Made by a program: the position numbers and the translations under genes. The notes under the pieces are model-generated. The model was given only the letters and a program-made list of their open reading frames with translations, made no database searches and was not told the origin of the DNA. A stretch of DNA of 9,567 nt from an uncultured Oscillochloris sp. (GTDB lineage: Bacteria; Chloroflexota; Chloroflexia; Chloroflexales; Chloroflexaceae), in NCBI GenBank assembly GCA_903877945.1, contig CAIRFY010000009.1, forward strand, positions 1 through 9,567. The letters are read 5' to 3'. Shown here in pieces: positions 1 through 7,400 of the stretch (the stretch's first letter is position 1; each line of letters starts with the position of its first letter).

Positions 1-49
1 TGCGAAGATATTTACAACTGTAGTACTAGCCCGAATACCTTTCACATAA

Positions 50-256
50 GGAATCTGCCGCCGGGCAGCCCTCACCCTCCAGCCCCCTCTCCCTGAGCGG
101 GAGAGGGGGAGTATTCCGCAAGGTGATGCGGAATAGTAACAGGAGAACTTATTTTCTGTCCGCATCTAAACTCCCTGAGCGGGAGAGGGGGAGTTGGAGG
201 CATCCTGCTGCGGAATCTCCCCTCTCCCCGTGAGGGAGAGGGGCAGGGGGTGAGGG
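50..256. repeat. Composite REP-like palindromic repeat, copy 1
   Basis: A GC-rich non-coding element made of nested inverted repeats. It opens with CCCTCACCCTCC (69-80) and closes with GGGGGTGAGGG (246-256), so its ends are imperfect inverted repeats. A perfect 11-bp hairpin lies at 83-93/99-109 (CCCCCTCTCCC, loop TGAGC) and a perfect 10-bp hairpin at 219-228/234-243 (CCCCTCTCCC, loop CGTGA). A degenerate hairpin with a 5-bp stem lies at 171-185. Positions 50-120 match 4251-4321 at 67 of 71 bases. The right part carries TCCTGCTGCGGAAT (203-216), the reverse complement of the core of copy 2, so this copy looks like two units fused in opposite orientation. From memory, similar CCCTCACCCC/CCCTCTCCC repeats are dispersed in Chloroflexota and other genomes. 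No transposase is present, and any mobility is inferred. Confidence 0.8.
112..166. repeat. Overlapping, mutually exclusive stem-loops inside repeat copy 1
   Basis: TATTCCGCA (112-120) is perfectly complementary to TGCGGAATA (127-135), giving a 9-bp stem with a 6-nt loop. The strand 125-132 (GATGCGGA) also pairs perfectly with TCCGCATC (159-166), giving an 8-bp stem with a 26-nt loop. The two stems share bases 127-132, so only one can form at a time. It is not known whether this region is transcribed. Confidence 0.6.
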
Positions 257-322
257 CCGGAGGGTGACTTTGCACATGCCCTGACTCTTCCTTCCGGTCG
301 CTGGCTCTGTTTTTATATCCCG

Positions 323-331
323 TGCTACAAT
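323..331 (+). promoter_or_regulatory. Candidate extended -10 promoter for the first gene
   Basis: TGCTACAAT fits the bacterial housekeeping sigma extended -10 pattern (TGn followed by TACAAT, one mismatch to TATAAT). It lies about 100 bases before the start codon, in the only AT-richer stretch of the leader. No convincing -35 hexamer sits 16-18 bases upstream (GGCTCT at 17-bp spacing), which an extended -10 can tolerate. The prediction rests on the motif alone. Confidence 0.4.
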
Positions 332-349
332 GGAGCCACTATCGCAGAT

Positions 350-369
350 GTCTATAAACCACTATAGAC
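350..369. promoter_or_regulatory. Perfect 7-bp dyad in the leader of the first gene
   Basis: GTCTATA (350-356) and TATAGAC (363-369) are perfect inverted repeats separated by 6 bases (AACCAC). The dyad starts 19 bases downstream of the candidate -10 box and ends about 60 bases before the ATG. It could be an operator for a dimeric repressor, or a small hairpin in the 5' leader. No known regulator site was recognised. Confidence 0.45.
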
Positions 370-416
370 GCATGATGTGCTCCACACGGTAGCTGACGCC
401 CTCCCCCCCGCTGGCA

Positions 417-423
417 TAAGGAG
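417..423 (+). promoter_or_regulatory. Ribosome binding site of the first gene
   Basis: TAAGGAG lies 6 bases before the ATG at 430, a near-ideal Shine-Dalgarno match and spacing. It fixes the start upstream of a typical signal peptide and favours this ATG over the in-frame Met codon at residue 12. A run of seven C (403-409) lies just upstream. Confidence 0.85.
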
Positions 424-429
424 TTAAGT

Positions 430-3400
430 ATGTCCGAGCGCAGGAATCTCTGGTACCTCCTGATGGCCCTCGCCCTGCTCTTAACCCCCTTTGCAATGGC
501 TCCACAGCGCGTGCGCGCTGCCCCTCCGATCTTTTTAGTTGATACGCTCTCTGATGCCGCCCCGTCTCCGACCGCGTGTAACAGTGACGCCCTCGACGGC
601 GATTGTAGTCTGCGCCAGGCGATTGCGCGGGCCAATAGCTGGGTGCCAACTACGGATACGAAGGAGATCAGTTTCTCGAATTTTACTAGCAGCGCCCTGC
701 TGCCAATTACTGGCCCGATGACGGTGACAACGGGCAGCCGCCTCCCGCCGATCACGGCCTCACACGTTCAAATCACTGCTGATACGTTGCTTGGCATCCC
801 CCAGATCGAGATTGACGCGAACGGCAATGACGCGGGCCTCGTGCTCCAGGGCGATGATAATCTCGTGAAGGGTCTGAGTATCTATGGGGCGTCGGATATC
901 GGCGGGGTGTACCGTGGCACCGGAGTCTATATCACCGGCGCCCGCAATACGGTTCAGGTCAGCTTTCTGGGCCTCCGGGCCAATAGTTCGCTTCCCACCC
1001 AGCGCAACGCCTATGGCGTATTCATCACCGGTACCGGGGCGACGGGCAACCAGATCGGTGGCGCAGGCGGGGATACCGCTGCGAACTATATTAGCGGCAA
1101 CTCGGTCAACGGTATTGTGATCTCCAATGCATCGAATAACATTGTCCAAAATAACTTTATTGGCCTGAAGCGGATTGTCCCCTCTCCAACCATGTCCATT
1201 GCGATTGAGAAGAATGACTCATACGGGATTCAGGTTTTTAGTGATACCAGCGTCGATCCGACGGCGAAGACGGAGGCCAATGTTATCGGCGGCGGATCGG
1301 GCTTGGCCAATGTGATTGGTGGAAATGGCCAGGCTGGGATCACGATCAGCGGGCTGCGCACGTTGACCACGACGATCCAGTCGAATTTTATTGGCATTTA
1401 CCGCGACGCCGATCCTGATTTTGGCAATCTGCACGATGGCATCCGCATTGAGGACGGTGCCAGCGGGACGTTCGTTGGCGGCACCGCGATCAGCCCTCTG
1501 GTGATCAGCGATAACGGCGGCTATGGGGTCTACATCCGCACGAGTGACAGTACCACGCCGCCCCTGAACACGACGATCAGTGGTGTCACCTATATCGGTA
1601 CGTCGCGCTCGGGCGTCACGGCACGTGGGAATAGCCTCGGTGGTGTGCGTGTTGAACTGGCTGCACGCAACACGCAGATCACCGGGGCGGGTAACGACCT
1701 GCGGATCGCCGGTAATCAGGGGCCGGGCGTCTGGATCACCGGCGCAAGCATCGTCGGTAGTCAGATCACGGGCGCGTTGGTTGGCACGAATGGCGGTTCT
1801 AGCGCGGTCGCGATTCCCAATACCGGCGGCGGCATTCTTGTGCAGGGCGGCGCGCAGGATACGACCCTCAGCGGCAACACGATCTCTGGCAACGGCGGTT
1901 TTGGCGTCCGGCTCGGCGCAACCAAGACGGTAACGCTCACCGGCAATCTGGTCGGCCTCGACACGAACCGCACCGGGACGATCCCTAACACCGGCCCCGG
2001 CATTAATGCGCAGGACGCCAGCAACACGCTGATCGGCGGCAGTGCGACCGACGCCAATTATGTGGCCGGTAACAGCGGCCCGGCCATCGTGATCACGGGC
2101 ACGGGCGCGCTCAGTTCCACCGTCGCCAGCAATGTCATCGGCCTGATCAAGAATGTTGTCAGCGACACCCTCTACCTCAAGGCTGCCGGTAACACGGGAA
2201 CCGGCGTGCTGATTAGCGGCGGCCCGCAGAATACGACCGTTACCGCCAATACCATTGCGAATAATACCGGCTCTGGGGTGGATGTCGTCGGTAGTACAAC
2301 CCTCACGACCACACTCAGCCTCAATTCAATCGGCTGGGTGAACGATGCGAACAACACCCCGGTGATGAGAGCCAACGCCGCAGGCATCACGATCAACGCG
2401 GCGCAAGCGGTGGACATCCGTAATAATGATGTGCGCTTTAACAGCGGCAACGCTATCTCTGTCACCGACGCCCTCACGGTGACGCTGCTCTCGAACAGGT
2501 TGAACGAGCAGACCGGCAACGGCGTGCTGGTTTCTGGGGTCTCGCGTGATGTGCAGGTACTCTCAAATACCATCGCCCTGAACACCGGCGTGGCTACCCT
2601 CGTGACGGGCGACTCCCAGCGCATCCGCATCCAGTCCAACCGGACGACCCGCAACGCCGGTGGTGTGGTGCTTCAGGGTACCAGCATCTATACCGGCGGC
2701 AACGATCTCGACACCCTCACGCTGCCGAACCACGGGATTGACCCGCCGATCTTTGACATGACCAGCCCGCTGCGGTTCCACCTCGATCAAAACGGGCTGG
2801 TGTCGGGCTGGGTCTACACCGACACGGCCCACGTCTCTTCCTGCGTGCCGACGTCCTCTTGCAGCATCCAGTTCTTCCGGTCGGGCGCGAATACCGCCGA
2901 TGGCCAGGGCTTTCTTCCCCTGACGATCACGCCTGTAGGCGATGTCACCGCCCGAGATTTCGCGACCCCTAACGCCGATGGCTTCTTCTCGGGCCTGTTG
3001 TCCAACATTCTGCCGATGCCAAGACAACTGTTGTTCGCTGTCACAGACGGTAACGGAAATACCTCTGAATTCGGCGTGTTGAATGTCACATCCGGCCTGA
3101 GTATGGATTACCTGACCCCGGTCGATGGGCGGCGCGACGCCGCACCCGGCCAGACGGTCACGTATTCCCTGCGCCTGACGAACAGCGGCACAACCGACCT
3201 CCTCAACCTGAACGTCACGACCGGCCAGACCCTGCCGCGCTGGGTTGTGAGCCCGCTGAATGGCTCGGCCAACGTGTTTGACCTGCCATCCAACAGCACC
3301 AAGACGATGACGATCTCGCAGAGCCTGCCCATCGGCACCGATACGAGTGTGCGGGCGGGCATCCAGGATACGACCATCGTCACCACGACAGCGGATCTGG

Positions 3401-4230
3401 GGCAGAGTCTGCTGATTTTGAGCCGGGTGCTTACCACCACGGTGCTGGCGACTCCGGTGGTGAATGTCACGACGATCACAGGTTCGGGGACGGCCCCGCC
3501 GCTTGGACAGGTGACACATACCTATCACTACACCAACACCGGAAATGTCACGGTGACTCTCGATCTTACCAAGAGTACGGTGGACCCAGCATCGAGCAAT
3601 AGCTCGATCTGGCTCACATCTCTGAGTACCAATCAGATCGTAGTTGGCCCCGGTGGAGGTGCCGATGTGGGTGTGTATGTGACGGTGCCGCAGGGTTCAC
3701 AGGTACTCGATGCGCTCGGCAACCCAAACCTCGTCACCACCTACCTGACCGCCACCGCCCAGGTGCCCTTCAGCAACATAACATTGGTGGTGAGCGACAC
3801 CACCGGCGTCGATCTGGTGCCAGGCGCACAGATGGATGGGGGTGGTGCGCCCGTTTCGGCGCAATCCTCGGCGGAGGTTGACTTCTTCCACAACATTATT
3901 AACACGAGCAACGGCCCCGCCAAATTCTGCCTGAACTACCGCTCCAACTCGGGCAGCCAGGTTTTGTCCTTCCTCTCCCAGAACAGCGTTGCCATCGTCA
4001 ATAACTGCTTTACGCTAGAGACGGGCGTCAGCCCCAAGTCCATTCTGCGCCTCCATATCGTGGTCAAGGTGACGGACAAGCTGCTGCCGGGTGATCGTGA
4101 CAACATCCGGGTCTACCTCACCAACGCGAGTACAGGTGCCGAGATCGCGAATGCGTCAGCGACCAACACCGTGATGATCACGGCAAGCCCGTTGCTCCCG
4201 CGTATCTGGCTGCCGCTAATTATTCTCTAG
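430..4230 (+). CDS. Secreted CSLREA-type right-handed beta-helix protein with Ig-like modules
   Basis: Complete 1266-residue protein. Residues 1-30 form a Sec signal peptide: RR near the N-terminus, a Leu/Ala-rich core at 7-24, and likely cleavage after VRA (A30). Residues 50-69 hold the CSLREA-type motif, here C59-S-L-R-Q-A-I, with a second Cys at C50 that may form a disulfide. From about 110 to 760 the chain is Asn/Gly/Ile-rich rungs (NxIxGN, IGG, GVxI), typical of a parallel beta-helix (PbH1/NosD-like repeats). Residues 805-882 are a small domain with C805 and C811, ending NTSEF. About three Ig-like modules follow, with cores LTNSG (916-920), YTNTG (1034-1038) and a divergent INTSN (1157-1161). 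The protein ends LPRIWLPLIIL, with no LPXTG or PEP-CTERM signal. No catalytic motif was recognised. An exported surface structural protein or adhesin is likely, but the specific function is unknown. The gene appears paralogous to the one at 4481. Confidence 0.93.
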   Translation: MSERRNLWYLLMALALLLTPFAMAPQRVRAAPPIFLVDTLSDAAPSPTACNSDALDGDCSLRQAIARANSWVPTTDTKEISFSNFTSSALLPITGPMTVTTGSRLPPITASHVQITADTLLGIPQIEIDANGNDAGLVLQGDDNLVKGLSIYGASDIGGVYRGTGVYITGARNTVQVSFLGLRANSSLPTQRNAYGVFITGTGATGNQIGGAGGDTAANYISGNSVNGIVISNASNNIVQNNFIGLKRIVPSPTMSIAIEKNDSYGIQVFSDTSVDPTAKTEANVIGGGSGLANVIGGNGQAGITISGLRTLTTTIQSNFIGIYRDADPDFGNLHDGIRIEDGASGTFVGGTAISPLVISDNGGYGVYIRTSDSTTPPLNTTISGVTYIGTSRSGVTARGNSLGGVRVELAARNTQITGAGNDLRIAGNQGPGVWITGASIVGSQITGALVGTNGGSSAVAIPNTGGGILVQGGAQDTTLSGNTISGNGGFGVRLGATKTVTLTGNLVGLDTNRTGTIPNTGPGINAQDASNTLIGGSATDANYVAGNSGPAIVITGTGALSSTVASNVIGLIKNVVSDTLYLKAAGNTGTGVLISGGPQNTTVTANTIANNTGSGVDVVGSTTLTTTLSLNSIGWVNDANNTPVMRANAAGITINAAQAVDIRNNDVRFNSGNAISVTDALTVTLLSNRLNEQTGNGVLVSGVSRDVQVLSNTIALNTGVATLVTGDSQRIRIQSNRTTRNAGGVVLQGTSIYTGGNDLDTLTLPNHGIDPPIFDMTSPLRFHLDQNGLVSGWVYTDTAHVSSCVPTSSCSIQFFRSGANTADGQGFLPLTITPVGDVTARDFATPNADGFFSGLLSNILPMPRQLLFAVTDGNGNTSEFGVLNVTSGLSMDYLTPVDGRRDAAPGQTVTYSLRLTNSGTTDLLNLNVTTGQTLPRWVVSPLNGSANVFDLPSNSTKTMTISQSLPIGTDTSVRAGIQDTTIVTTTADLGQSLLILSRVLTTTVLATPVVNVTTITGSGTAPPLGQVTHTYHYTNTGNVTVTLDLTKSTVDPASSNSSIWLTSLSTNQIVVGPGGGADVGVYVTVPQGSQVLDALGNPNLVTTYLTATAQVPFSNITLVVSDTTGVDLVPGAQMDGGGAPVSAQSSAEVDFFHNIINTSNGPAKFCLNYRSNSGSQVLSFLSQNSVAIVNNCFTLETGVSPKSILRLHIVVKVTDKLLPGDRDNIRVYLTNASTGAEIANASATNTVMITASPLLPRIWLPLIIL

Positions 4231-4250
4231 GATCACTACGGTTCGAGTAG

Positions 4251-4375
4251 GGAATCCGCCGCCGATCAGCCCTCACCCCCCAGCCCCCTCTCCCTGAGCG
4301 GGAGAGGGGGAGTATTCCGCAGCAGGACGCGATCTACTCCCCTCTCCCTAGGGAGAGGGGCAGGGGGTGAGGGGG
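4251..4375. repeat. REP-like palindromic repeat, copy 2
   Basis: This is the compact form of the element at 50-256. Perfect 11-bp terminal inverted repeats CCCTCACCCCC (4270-4280) and GGGGGTGAGGG (4363-4373) enclose two inner palindromes. One is CCCCCTCTCCC/GGGAGAGGGGG at 4284-4294/4300-4310 with loop TGAGC. The other is CCCCTCTCCC/GGGAGAGGGG at 4339-4348/4351-4360, separated only by TA. Between them is the asymmetric core ATTCCGCAGCAGGA (4314-4327), which gives the element a direction. Positions 4251-4321 match 50-120 with four mismatches in 71. It starts 20 bases after the stop of the first gene. No U-rich tract follows either hairpin, so it is not a standard intrinsic terminator, although it could stabilise or attenuate a read-through transcript. 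Confidence 0.85.
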
Positions 4376-4480
4376 CAAAGTTGGCGTTGAAACCGCTTAT
4401 TCGAACAGTAGTGCAGTTCGTACTCTATTCAAGCAAACCTCATCGAAAAACCGCTCCCAACTCGGCTAAGGAGGGTTGCC
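4376..4480 (+). other. Leader of the second gene, no clear promoter
   Basis: This is the non-coding stretch between the repeat and the second start codon. It contains a weak dyad, CGAAC (4402-4406)/GTTCG (4416-4420), and a TTGAAA (4387-4392) that resembles a -35 box but has no matching -10 at normal spacing. Transcription could start here or read through from the first gene; the sequence does not decide. Confidence 0.4.
4467..4475 (+). promoter_or_regulatory. Strong ribosome binding site of the second gene
   Basis: TAAGGAGGG contains a full AAGGAGG Shine-Dalgarno core (4468-4474), six bases before the ATG at 4481. It fixes the start of the long open frame and rules against the overlapping frame that begins at 4381. 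It resembles the site of the first gene (TAAGGAG, same spacing). Confidence 0.9.
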
Positions 4481-7400
4481 ATGCCGCTACGCCCCCGTCA
4501 TTTTTGTCTGGTTGTGCTGCTCGCGCTGCTGATAGCCTCTCTGCCGGCAGGATCTCCCGTCCACGCCGCGCCGCAGACCTTCATCGTCACCCTGACGGAC
4601 GATACAGACGACACGCTGGTAGACTCCTGCCCGGCCACTACGTGTACGCTGCGCAAGGCGATCCGTCTGGCGAACCTGAACCCCGGAAGTACGATCAATT
4701 TTGGTATAAGCGGGACGCCCCCGTTTACGATCAATGCGACATCGGCCCTGCCGATTCTTTCGGGCGGCGGGACGACGATTGATGTCTCGCCACCCCACAC
4801 GGTCGTCCTCAGCGGCGTAGGTCTGGCGTTCAGCACCTTTGGCCTGAATATTTCCTCGGCCAACAACACCGTGCGTGGCCTCGTGATCGTTGGCTTTCCC
4901 GGCAGCGTCGTCACAAACGGCGGGTCAGGGATTCTGCTCAGTGGCATTGGTGCCACCGGCAACGTCATCGCCAATAACTGGATCGGCCTGAACGCCGATG
5001 GCACCAGCGCCTTTGGCAATGCCTACTACGGCGTCATGATCGATGAGAAGGCCCACGACAATCTGATCGGTGGCGTGACGACGAATGATCGCAACGTGAT
5101 TTCCGGCAACCGGGTTGCGAATATCTCCGTCAAAGATGGCGATGATTCCAGTCCTGGCCCAGGATTCATCTCCGGCAACCAGATTATTGGGAACTATATC
5201 GGCACAGACTCCAGCGGCACCCTGGAGCCAACCCTCAACAACCAGATCAACCTGGAAGCAGGCGTGCTGGTGGGCAGCTATGCGTATACCACGACGATCA
5301 AGGGGAACCTGATCGGCTTCGTCGTGGGCAACACAAGCCTGGCGATTGGTGGCGGTGCCGGCATTGTCGTGCAGAGCAACGAGATGACGATCTCGCCCAT
5401 CCACCCCCACAATACGATCATCGTGGGAAATGACATTGGTGTGACACCGAGCGGTGTCGCCCTCTCTGACCGCTTTGGCATCCGCTTGACCGGCAGCGCA
5501 GTCAACACAACCATCGGCGACCCGGCTGACCCGGTGGGCGGGCGCAACGTGATCGGCAACAGCAACGATGTTGGCATCAAGCTGTCCGACAATGCCTTCA
5601 ATATTGTTGGCACACAGATCGTCGGCAACTATATCGGCATCGCCCGCGATGGTGTCACTCTGGCCCCAATCGGTACTGTCAATACGACTGACGATAATAC
5701 GGGGATCTACCTCGGCACAATAAGTTCAACCCCCGCGACGATCATCGGCCCGGCCAATGTGATCGCCGCTGCCCGCCGCTACGGCATCAACGTGCGCTCC
5801 AGCGGCAATCGGATCAAGGGCAACGTCATCGGCACGAATCCCGCCGGGACAGTCACTAGCCCCACGGTCGCTGCTTACGCATCTCCCAACGTCGATCAGA
5901 TCGGCTTTGGCACGGGCGGTGCGGGAATCTGGGTCGAAAATGGCAATGGAAATGTGATCGGCGGCCCGAGCGGGGCGGATCGCAATGTCATCGCGGTTGG
6001 CGGCAGCGGCGGCAGCGTCGCCATCTCCGCGATTGCGATCAGGCCCGATGTCCTCGTCAGCGGCTCCAGCAGCTGTAGTCCGGCCACTTGTAGCGTCACC
6101 GCCACCACCATCCAGGGGAACTACCTGGGCGTGACGGCTACCGGTGACGCGGCCCTGGCCAGCGTTCTCGGCAGCGAGGGTCTGCGTATCAGTGGCTCCA
6201 GCGGCAATACCGTGAGCGGGAATGTGATCTCCGGCGTGGAAAACGGGATCACCCTGAGGAATACCGCGAACTCCAATATTATCGATTCAAATAAGATCGG
6301 CACGGGTGCCTCGGGTTCTCTTGTGGCGGGAATCGGCAATACGCAAAATGGAATCTCGATCATAAGTGGCACCGGCAACCAGATCAACAATAACCTGATC
6401 GCCTTCAACGGCACGAGTACCGGCTCCTCCGCCCAATACCACGGGGTAAATATCGAGAGCATTTCGAGTGCGAATATCATGAGCGGCAACCGTTTGGTGG
6501 CGAACGGCATCAGTTCTTTCGGCAGCCCCAAGGCTGGCAACGGCATTTTTGTGAATGGGGCGACCGGGATTAAGATCACGCAAAGCGCCACCAGCGGCAA
6601 CAAGGGCGACGGTATTACCCTGGCGGCGGGCGGCAACGCAAGTATCGCCAGCCCGACCCTCACGGCGGTTACGGGGATCGCTCCCCCTGTGATCACCGGC
6701 AGCGCCGCCTGCGGCAGTGGCTGCACCGTCGAGATCTTCACTAGCCCAGTCAGCGATGATAAGGAAGGCCCGATTTACCTGACGACCGGCACCACCACGA
6801 CCGGCGGGGCCTTCAGTATCAACATTCCTGGCTGTCAGCGCTACCTTACCGCCACGGTGCGCGATGCCAGTGACAACACCTCACCCTTCTCGACACAGCT
6901 CGACGCCTTCCCGAACCCCGCGTGTGTGGCCCCGAGCTTTTCCCTCGGCGCAGCGACGCCGAACAGTAACGCGGTGGTTCTCGGTGGCACCGCGATCTAC
7001 ACCCATACGATCACCAACAACGACCCGATCACCCGCACCTTCAGCGTGGCGATCACCTCCACTCTCGGCTGGGCCAGTGCCCCTGCCTCGGTGACGGTGC
7101 CGCCCAGCAGCAGCGCGCCGTTCTATGTCGTCGTGGCCGTGCCGCTCACCGCGCAGACCTCGCCTGTGGCCGATGTGGATACGACGAGTGTTCAGGTCTT
7201 TGTCGGTGCGCTTGGCTCTGCCCAAGTCTGGACTGACACCACCACGGCGAAGCTGATCACCATGAACCCAGCCGCGCCCGCCGTCTCGCCGGGACAGACG
7301 GTAGTGCGCGCCAGTACGACCGTTACCTTCACCCATAGCGTCACCAACACCGGCGACCTGCTCGGCACCTTCTCGGTGGTTGGCCCAACCTTTGTCGGTA

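Noticed and set aside
69..256. CRISPR-like array suggested by recurring GGGAGAGGGG
   Set aside because: The recurrences are arms of inverted repeats with irregular spacing and both orientations. There are no uniform spacers and no cas genes.
72..275. Minus-strand frame of 67 codons across repeat copy 1
   Set aside because: It is a Pro/Ser-rich translation of the palindromic repeat itself and the frame has no independent support.
760..2690. Pectate lyase or other polysaccharide-degrading enzyme function for the beta-helix
   Set aside because: The fold type is shared with such enzymes, but no catalytic motif of a lyase or glycosidase family could be recognised, and the rungs are generic Asn/Gly repeats.
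2563..3528. Long antisense open frame of 321 codons within the first gene
   Set aside because: It lies fully opposite a convincing secreted-protein frame and has Arg/Gly/Asp/His-rich composition typical of the complement of GC-rich codons. It has no recognisable domain. Other minus-strand frames across 339-9456 share this nature.
4284..4310. Rho-independent terminator after the first gene
   Set aside because: The hairpin is strong but is followed by AGTATTCCGC rather than a T-rich tract. The same hairpin also occurs upstream of the first gene as part of the dispersed repeat.
4387..4426. Sigma-70 promoter TTGAAA ... TACTCT before the second gene
   Set aside because: The spacing between the two elements is 28 bases, far from the required 16-18, and no better -10 lies at the proper distance.
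4381..4782. Plus-strand frame of 133 codons overlapping the start of the second gene
   Set aside because: It begins at a TTG without a ribosome binding site, has no domain, and overlaps the signal peptide and CSLREA-type region of the real gene, which has a perfect Shine-Dalgarno site.
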